Shown here piece by piece: positions 21,920 to 26,451 of a DNA stretch of 26,451 bases. How positions within the stretch are numbered: position 1 is the first letter of the stretch; each line of letters opens with the position of its first letter. Both the position numbers and the translations under genes were made by a program. The notes under the pieces are model-generated. The model saw only the letters and a list, made by a program, of their open reading frames with translations. It was not told the DNA's origin and did not search any database. The DNA is from CATZDY01 sp045599035 (GTDB lineage: Bacteria > Bacillota > Desulfotomaculia > Desulfotomaculales > Desulfocucumaceae): NCBI GenBank assembly GCA_045599035.1, contig JAZRVI010000059.1:1-26451 (forward strand), written 5' to 3'.

Positions 21920-21958
21920 AAAGAGGGTATCCCCAAATTTGAGGATACCTTCTTTTTA
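21917..21958 (+). terminator. Intrinsic terminator after the RodZ-like gene
   Basis: GGTATCC (21926-21932) pairs with GGATACC (21943-21949), extended by weaker pairs, and is followed by TTCTTTTT. Confidence 0.8.
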
Positions 21959-22021
21959 TTTTTCAACTCATTTCAATTTTGTAAAAATTCTTCTTTTTCA
22001 GCTCTTTCGAGAAAAAATAAA

Positions 22022-22051
22022 GCATAAAATTTCCTAAAAAAGAGAATTATA
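22022..22051 (+). promoter_or_regulatory. Possible sigma-G-like promoter of spoVT
   Basis: GCATAA (22022-22027), 17 bp, then AATTATA (22045-22051) partly fits the forespore sigma-G pattern (GCATA type -35, CATnnTA -10). In Bacillus subtilis spoVT is sigma-G dependent. No good sigma-A promoter is seen in this gap. The match is weak and A/T-rich. Confidence 0.35.
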
Positions 22052-22080
22052 AAACCATTGAATTTGAAAGGAGGTCAGTT

Positions 22081-22617
22081 ATGGCCAAAGCAACCGGAAT
22101 TGTCCGGCGGATTGATGATTTGGGACGGGTGGTAATTCCCAAGGAAGTCCGCCGAAATTTACGAATCAGAGAAGGAGATCCTCTTGAAATATATGTGGAC
22201 CGGGGCGGGCAAATTATGCTCAAAAAATACAGCCCTATTTTGGAGCTGGGCAAATTCGCCCAGGAATACGCTGAATCTTTACATGAAGCCCTGGGATATT
22301 TGGCTTTAATTACGGATAAAGACGAAGTTGTCGCTGTTGCCGGCAGCGATGCAGAAAAATTTAAACACAAAGCAATCAGTCCTTTGTTGGAAAAGATTAT
22401 GGAAGAGCGTCAGGTTCAAGTATTTTCAGAGGAAGTTTTCCCCACTGTGGATGAGCGAATCGGATGTCCTCAAGCGGTTATTGCTCCCATTATTGCTGCT
22501 GGAGACCCCATTGGAACTGTAATTATAGCTGCCTCAGACGATGACTCAATAGGCAAACTGGAAAACAAAATGGCCGAAACTGCGGCCGGTTTTTTAGCTC
22601 GTCAAATGGAACAATAA
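22081..22617 (+). CDS. spoVT: Stage V sporulation protein T (SpoVT)
   Basis: This 178-residue transcription regulator acts in the forespore late in sporulation. The N-terminal AbrB-type swapped-hairpin DNA-binding domain (residues 1-52: ATGIVRRIDDLGRVVIPKEV, then LRIREGDPLEIYV) is followed by a GAF-like domain (about 55-178: LALITDKDEVVAVAG, IGTVIIAASD). Length and both domains match SpoVT rather than AbrB or Abh, which lack the GAF part. AAAGGAGGTC precedes the ATG by several bases. It is a single gene with its own terminator, next to an ECF sigma gene. It is the main evidence that the organism can sporulate. Confidence 0.95.
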   Translation: MAKATGIVRRIDDLGRVVIPKEVRRNLRIREGDPLEIYVDRGGQIMLKKYSPILELGKFAQEYAESLHEALGYLALITDKDEVVAVAGSDAEKFKHKAISPLLEKIMEERQVQVFSEEVFPTVDERIGCPQAVIAPIIAAGDPIGTVIIAASDDDSIGKLENKMAETAAGFLARQMEQ

Positions 22618-22631
22618 TAAGCAGAAAATTC

Positions 22632-22666
22632 CAAGAGACTCGGAAAAACAGCCGGGTCTCTTTTTC
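22632..22666 (+). terminator. Intrinsic terminator after spoVT
   Basis: AGAGACTCGG (22634-22643) pairs with CCGGGTCTCT (22652-22661; one G-U) over an 8 nt loop, followed by a T run. Confidence 0.85.
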
Positions 22667-22747
22667 AAGTTCAAAAGCTGCCTCAAGCAGGTTAAATTCC
22701 TCAAATGTCGAATTAAATCATAATCAGAGGAACAGGAGGAGCAGCCG

Positions 22748-23341
22748 ATGGACTCGGACGAAATTTTGGTCAAAAAGTGTCTGAACGGCGATCAGGCGGC
22801 CTATGATCTTTTGGTTGAACGCTATCAGCATAAAATTTATAATCTTACCTATCGTTATACTGGAAATCCAACGGATGCGGCTGACCTGACCCAGGAAACC
22901 TTTTTGAAAGCTTATCTGGCTTTGGCTGGCTTTCGTCGGGAATCCAGTTTTTCTACCTGGCTTTATCGGATTGCGGTTAATATGTGCCGGGACGAATATC
23001 GCAAGAAAAAACGCAAAAAAAACCTTTCTCTGGATGAGCTTCAGGAGCAAGGCAGCAATCCGGAGATTTTTATTTCTGAACAAGGCAACCCGGAAGAATC
23101 CGCTCTCAGCTCTGACACTCAACGCATGGTTCAGCTTTGCCTGAACCAGCTTTCTGAAGAACACCGATTAATCCTGATTTTGCGGGAAATCAAGGATTTG
23201 CCCTATGAAGAAATCTCCCGCTGTTTGGGCTGTTCCCTGGGAACAGTTAAGTCCCGCTTGAATCGAGCCCGCAAAGCTCTCAAACAAAAAATCGAAAACA
23301 ACCAGGAACTTTTTGATTTTTTCAACCGTCAGGACTCTTAA
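22748..23341 (+). CDS. ECF-type RNA polymerase sigma factor
   Basis: This 197-residue group 4 sigma-70 factor has sigma-2 with YNLTYRYTGNPTDAADLTQE and STWLYRIAVNMCRDEYRK (regions 2.2-2.4), a linker, and sigma-4 with LPYEEISRCLGCSLGTVKSR (helix-turn-helix for the -35). There is no sigma-1 or sigma-3, as expected for ECF factors. CAGGAGGAG lies before the ATG. The next gene, five bases after the stop, encodes a membrane zinc anti-sigma factor, so it is probably held inactive until an envelope signal. It resembles the SigW/RpoE group. Its own promoter could not be identified with confidence. Confidence 0.93.
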   Translation: MDSDEILVKKCLNGDQAAYDLLVERYQHKIYNLTYRYTGNPTDAADLTQETFLKAYLALAGFRRESSFSTWLYRIAVNMCRDEYRKKKRKKNLSLDELQEQGSNPEIFISEQGNPEESALSSDTQRMVQLCLNQLSEEHRLILILREIKDLPYEEISRCLGCSLGTVKSRLNRARKALKQKIENNQELFDFFNRQDS

Positions 23342-23355
23342 AGAAGGTGGAATTT

Positions 23356-24105
23356 ATGACTTGTCTGGAATGCCAAAAAAAATTTTCCTTATTTCGGGAT
23401 CATCAATTATCATCTCAGCAAATTACGAATCTGGAAGCCCATCTCCAAAGCTGTCCCCATTGCCAAAAGCAATGGCAGGATTGGCAAAGAAAGCTGGATT
23501 TGCTGCACAATTTGTCCGGCTTATCCGCTCCTTCCACTTTGGCTCAACTGATTCACCAGCAAATCAGGCAAAATGATTGTCAAAAACTGTCCCGTCTCAG
23601 CCGAATTTGGACTCCCAGGATTTGGTTTGCCGCTTTGGGCTTGGCCGCAATATTGCTGGTAAGCTTTTTTACTCTACAAAATTCTGGCATCACTCCGGAA
23701 GAAATGGCTTCAGAACAAAGTAACTCAAGCCGTACTTTGGCTATTAGTGATTCAAATTCTTCCGAATGGAAAGTCAGTTCAACTTCCCGAACCTATGCCC
23801 TGACCGGCAATGCTTACCCAATTCCTCATATTACCCTGCAAGTAAATGACAGCCGGGAGGAAATTTTGCAGGAAATCGAACATCAAGTGGAATTTTATCA
23901 AGGAGAATATCAGGAAATAGAGCCGAAGGGCTGCCTTTGGTTAAGGCTGAACCCGGAAAACTGGGACGATTTAGTTTGGCATTTGGATTCTTTGAACAGT
24001 TCAGAGAAACAGGATCTTCTGCTTTCTCAAGAGTTAAAATACAATGAAATTATTTTGGAATTAGTTGATTCGACCTCCAGACAGCATCAGGTTCAAAAGG
24101 AATAA
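23356..24105 (+). CDS. Membrane anti-sigma factor with zinc-binding (ZAS-type) domain
   Basis: This 249-residue protein starts at ATG 23356, which suits the AAGAAGG site at 23341-23347; a GTG at 23347 overlaps that site and is less likely. The N-terminus has CLECQKKF and, 20-odd residues on, a His-x3-Cys-x2-Cys (EAHLQSCPHCQKQW) as in zinc anti-sigma domains, which grip sigma regions 2 and 4. A membrane helix (IWFAALGLAAILLVSFFTL) follows at about residues 91-109. The rest is an extracytoplasmic Ser-rich and then alpha/beta region of unknown fold that could sense the signal. It is the partner of the ECF factor just upstream. Confidence 0.88.
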   Translation: MTCLECQKKFSLFRDHQLSSQQITNLEAHLQSCPHCQKQWQDWQRKLDLLHNLSGLSAPSTLAQLIHQQIRQNDCQKLSRLSRIWTPRIWFAALGLAAILLVSFFTLQNSGITPEEMASEQSNSSRTLAISDSNSSEWKVSSTSRTYALTGNAYPIPHITLQVNDSREEILQEIEHQVEFYQGEYQEIEPKGCLWLRLNPENWDDLVWHLDSLNSSEKQDLLLSQELKYNEIILELVDSTSRQHQVQKE

Positions 24106-24111
24106 ACTGTC

Positions 24112-24140
24112 TTGTCAAAGAGCAAAATTAAGGGTAAAAT
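24112..24140 (+). promoter_or_regulatory. Sigma-A-type promoter of the NifU-like gene
   Basis: TTGTCA (24112-24117), 17 bp, TAAAAT (24135-24140). It starts six bases after the anti-sigma stop and 40 bp before the ATG. Confidence 0.75.
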
Positions 24141-24180
24141 AAAGATAAATCAGCTATTTTAGAAGGGAGTCTTTAGACAA

Positions 24181-24399
24181 ATGAAAGAAAAAGTACAGGC
24201 TGTTTTGGATAAAATTCGCCCCATGCTGCAAAATGACGGCGGCGATGTGGAATTAATTGATGTAAAAGACGGCATAGTTACTGTTAAATTGCAGGGAGCC
24301 TGCGGTGGCTGCCCCATGGCTACCCTGACCCTGAAAAACGGAATTGAAAAAGCCCTCAAACAGGAAATTCCGGAAGTTAAAGAAGTTGTTCAGGCTTAA
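24181..24399 (+). CDS. NifU C-terminal-domain iron-sulfur scaffold protein
   Basis: This 72-residue stand-alone NifU_C (Nfu-type) domain has LDKIRPMLQNDGGDVELIDV, then GACGGCPMATLTLKNGIEKA with the Cys-x2-Cys pair that holds a 4Fe-4S cluster between two subunits for delivery to target proteins. The length is normal for the short Firmicute form (YutI-like). An AGAAGGGAG site lies upstream of the ATG. It has its own promoter and a strong terminator, so it is monocistronic. Likely clients in an anaerobe include ferredoxins and radical SAM enzymes; no partner is shown here. Confidence 0.93.
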   Translation: MKEKVQAVLDKIRPMLQNDGGDVELIDVKDGIVTVKLQGACGGCPMATLTLKNGIEKALKQEIPEVKEVVQA

Positions 24400-24414
24400 T
24401 CTGGATGCTAAAGC

Positions 24415-24450
24415 AAGGGCGGTTGGAATGTAATTCCAACCGCCCTTTTT
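24415..24450 (+). terminator. Strong intrinsic terminator after the NifU-like gene
   Basis: AAGGGCGGTTGGAAT (24415-24429) and its exact inverted copy (24433-24447) have a 3 nt loop and a T run to 24450. It also separates the gene from the convergent surface-protein gene. Confidence 0.95.
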
Positions 24451-24488
24451 CTATTTACTTACAACACTTCCACTATCAAAACCTGCAC

Positions 24489-25161
24489 TTAATAAACACT
24501 AGAGATAGTTATTTTTTGCTCTTTAGCCTCCCAGCCAACGCTGTAGCCAAATTGTTCGCATACGCCTCTAACCGGCAAATAAAGCCGACCCCCAATTATT
24601 CTGGCCATAGTTCCCGGATTAGCGGCATCTATAATAACACGCACCCCATTAACGGTCATATAATCGCTATCAGCCGGAACCTGCAATACAACACTTCCTT
24701 TGCTCAAAGTTACGGTTCTAAGCCTGTTGTCCCAAACAATATTAGAATCGTTAATTCCTAAAGCCTGAGCAACATAACGAATGGGCAGCATGGTACGGCC
24801 ATTGCTGATATAGGCAGCAGCATCCATGCTATATTTTTTGCCGTTCAGGGTATAGCTGGCAGCTCCAATGACAAAAGCAGCTTTTGCTGAAGTTTTGTTG
24901 GAATCATAATTATTACCTGACTTCCCATCATCCAGGTTTGCTTCCGGCTTTGAATAGCTGATGTCTGGTTCAGGAGCTGAATAGTCTACAGTTGATTCTG
25001 AGGGTGAATTACCAGCAGTCCATACTTCCAGGGGATGATCATTCCATTTAGAATCTTCAAATCTATCAGTCCAGCCGGACTTGCCTTCCTTATAATAAAT
25101 TGTGCAATACTTATCTACTCCATAAAATACATCACCTTCAATAGTACCTGGAACATCACCT
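24489..25161 (-). pseudogene. Surface/secreted protein with copper amine oxidase N-terminal-type domain, 5' part cut off by IS
   Basis: On the minus strand the frame stays open from the IS right end (about 25161) to TAA at 24489, over 220 codons, but has no proper start; the first ATG (24827) falls inside the conserved domain. Order of parts: a DVFYGVDKYCTIYYKEGKSG segment, then GWTDRF and WNDHPLEVW, which recalls tail repeats of clostridial LRR/surface proteins; a low-complexity Ser/Pro/Glu/Asp linker; then a Cu_amine_oxidN1-like domain (SYTLNGKKYSMDAAAYISNG, TMLPIRYVAQALGI, YLPVRGVCEQFGYSVGW). Such domains probably bind the cell wall and have no oxidase activity. The 5' half should lie beyond the IS outside the window. 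The split gene is presumably inactive. Confidence 0.75.
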
Positions 25162-25330
25162 GTGAACTACTCCGACTTATAGAAGTCGGAGCTTCCTGCT
25201 TCAACCACTACTGCCTGGCTAACATAATCGTTAGCTCAAGTCTTACACAATGTCCACAGGCGTATGAGTTTGGGCTATTCCATCCCTACTGTATATTTAA
25301 TTTTAGGCTACTTCAGCAAGTAACCGCAGT
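25162..25330 (-). ncRNA. Predicted omega-RNA (reRNA) of the right element
   Basis: The non-coding stretch between the tnpB stop (25303) and the right end is where TnpB guide RNAs are made; the transcript also reaches into the end of tnpB. Local stems are visible, including GCTAACGATTATGTTAGC (25212-25229), plus the right-end stem. The guide would be the sequence lower than 25162, in the interrupted gene. The 5' boundary is a guess. Confidence 0.5.
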
Positions 25331-26442
25331 CCTTCGTTCAGTATATTGATAGCAGCATTCGTGTCACGGTTTATTGTAAGACCACAATCACATTTTATTG
25401 TACGGATACGCAAATCCTTCATTTCGGGATGCAGAGTACCGCAACAGTGGCATATTTGTGATGACGGAAACCACTTATCTACTTTTATAAGATACTTATT
25501 TCTATCGGATAGCTTGTATTCAAGCATAGATAGGAACATACCATATCCGTTATCAAGAGTAGCTTTGCCGTTACCAAAACCTTTGTTAGACATAGACTTC
25601 ATGTTTAAGGATTCCACACAAACAACATCATACTGATTGGCTATCTCAGCAGATATCTTATGTAGATTGTCTAATCTCTGATTTGCAATATGTCTATGGA
25701 TTTTATTGACTTTACGAAGTTGCTTTATATAGTTATTGGATTTTACTTCTTGTTTTTTAGACCCTTGCCTACGCGATAATTTATGTTGAGCCTTGGAAAG
25801 TTTATCATGGCTTTCACGGTAGTATTTATGATTAGTACCAATATTGCCATTGTTATCCACATATAAGCCGTCAGAAGCATAATCAAGTCCGATGGCATTT
25901 GTTTTACCTGCCACATAAGGATTTACGGCGTTATCAAACTCAAAGAGTATGGAAATATAGTATTTACTATCTGATTCTTGTGATACAGTAGCAGACTTAA
26001 TTACCCAATCAGCATTAGGAATACGATGTATAATTGCCTTTACTTTACCGATTTTAGGTAATTTGATATATTTCTTATCTATAATAGCAACTGTTCCTTT
26101 TTGATTATTGGTAGTATAAGATTTACGACTATGCTTTGCAGATTTGAATTTAGGAAATCCATTTTTCTTTTTACGAGATTTACTAAATGCATTACGAAAA
26201 GCTGCTTGTAAATCCATTTGTTTATTAGCAAGAGCAAGACTATCTACTTCCTTTAGATATGGGTAGTCCTTCTTATACTTAGCGGGAGTTACAGCAGCAA
26301 ACTTACCAGTAGCTTTATAACTTTCAATCTTGTCGGCAAGCATAAGATTATAAACCTTACGGCAGCAGCCGAAGGTTTTAGCAAACATAACACTTTGTTC
26401 AGTTGCAGGATATATTCGATATTTAATTGCTTTGTATGCCAT
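25303..26442 (-). CDS. tnpB: TnpB, RNA-guided DNA endonuclease of IS200/IS605 type
   Basis: This is 379 residues from ATG 26442 (a GTG at 26451 would add three residues; the family starts near AYKAIKYRIYP). The N-terminal helix-turn-helix/wedge region is followed by RuvC motifs. Counted from the ATG, the catalytic residues are D187 in NAIGLDYASDG, E277 in VVCVESLNMKSM and D360 in INRDTNAAINI. A zinc ribbon lies between the last two (CHCCG and CDCG). All catalytic and zinc residues are present and the frame is whole, so it may be active. TnpB cuts DNA matching its guide beside a short target motif and thereby helps retain the element. Codon use is A/T-richer than the chromosomal genes, as expected for a mobile gene. 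Confidence 0.9.
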   Translation of the reverse strand: MAYKAIKYRIYPATEQSVMFAKTFGCCRKVYNLMLADKIESYKATGKFAAVTPAKYKKDYPYLKEVDSLALANKQMDLQAAFRNAFSKSRKKKNGFPKFKSAKHSRKSYTTNNQKGTVAIIDKKYIKLPKIGKVKAIIHRIPNADWVIKSATVSQESDSKYYISILFEFDNAVNPYVAGKTNAIGLDYASDGLYVDNNGNIGTNHKYYRESHDKLSKAQHKLSRRQGSKKQEVKSNNYIKQLRKVNKIHRHIANQRLDNLHKISAEIANQYDVVCVESLNMKSMSNKGFGNGKATLDNGYGMFLSMLEYKLSDRNKYLIKVDKWFPSSQICHCCGTLHPEMKDLRIRTIKCDCGLTINRDTNAAINILNEGLRLLAEVA

Positions 26443-26451
26443 CTTTCTCAC

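Larger units (their letters stand above)
25162..26451 (-). mobile_element. IS200/IS605-type element (right end and tnpB), continuing past the window
   Basis: The right end is at 25162-25191: on the minus strand a 9 bp perfect stem CTCCGACTT / AAGTCGGAG with CTAT loop, then TAGTTCAC. tnpB (25303-26442) follows on the same strand. The left end and any tnpA lie outside. It interrupts the surface-protein gene. There is no target duplication to look for, because this family inserts without one. Confidence 0.85.

Noticed and set aside
22680..22747. Autoregulatory ECF promoter upstream of the sigma gene
   Set aside because: No AAC-type -35 at a proper distance from a CGT-type -10 was found; a sigma-A reading (CATAAT with TTCCTC) is also poor.

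Overview
The window looks like chromosome from an endospore-forming member of the Firmicutes, most likely an anaerobic clostridium in the broad sense. The evidence is a full-length SpoVT, clean sigma-A type promoters (TTGACA or TTGTCA with 17-18 bp spacers), strong AGGAGG ribosome sites with frequent TTG/GTG starts, tRNA genes with encoded CCA, and U-tract terminators. The genus cannot be named from this sequence.

Layout. 1-333 is the decayed 3' end of an IS200/IS605-type element (tnpB remnant plus right-end hairpin). 341-1057 holds two convergent 45-codon genes. 1058-3022 is an acyl-CoA synthetase plus PaaI-type thioesterase operon. 3028-6605 is a thiamine salvage operon: promoter, TPP riboswitch, terminator, then thiM, a thiE-thiD fusion and cytX. 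6586-8303 (minus) is a metallophosphoesterase coupled to a HEAT-like protein. 8394-8871 is tRNA-Trp followed by a small coiled-coil gene. From 16535 down to 8926 (minus) lies a long tandem array: tsaD, a radical SAM-PDZ-DUF512-like protein, a DUF4405-like membrane protein, paaK, a double-ACT protein, then an amino acid ABC transporter whose binding protein is fused to the permease in swapped half order and whose ATPase carries an RsbW-like tail.

16791-19548 (plus) is a steA-steB-glycosyltransferase cluster. 19693-20647 (minus) is tRNA-Thr, trmO, tRNA-Leu. 20824-24399 (plus) carries a hypothetical gene, a RodZ-like gene, spoVT, an ECF sigma factor with its zinc anti-sigma factor, and a NifU-like scaffold gene. 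24489-26451 (minus) is a secreted/surface protein gene cut by a second IS200/IS605-type element with an apparently intact tnpB.

How the genes fit together. Thiamine precursors are imported by CytX and converted to thiamine phosphate by ThiM, ThiD and ThiE under TPP control. TsaD makes t6A37 on tRNAs and TrmO methylates it on tRNA-Thr; trmO sits directly behind a tRNA-Thr gene. PaaK, its ACT partner and an amino acid transporter suggest aromatic amino acid breakdown, which is an inference. SteA/SteB, RodZ, SpoVT and the ECF pair concern envelope, division and sporulation.

The least ordinary items are the swapped-order binding protein with its GHKL-tailed ATPase, the rearranged radical SAM protein, the tRNA-terminator-gene arrangements, the two small genes near the left edge, and two IS right ends of identical geometry.
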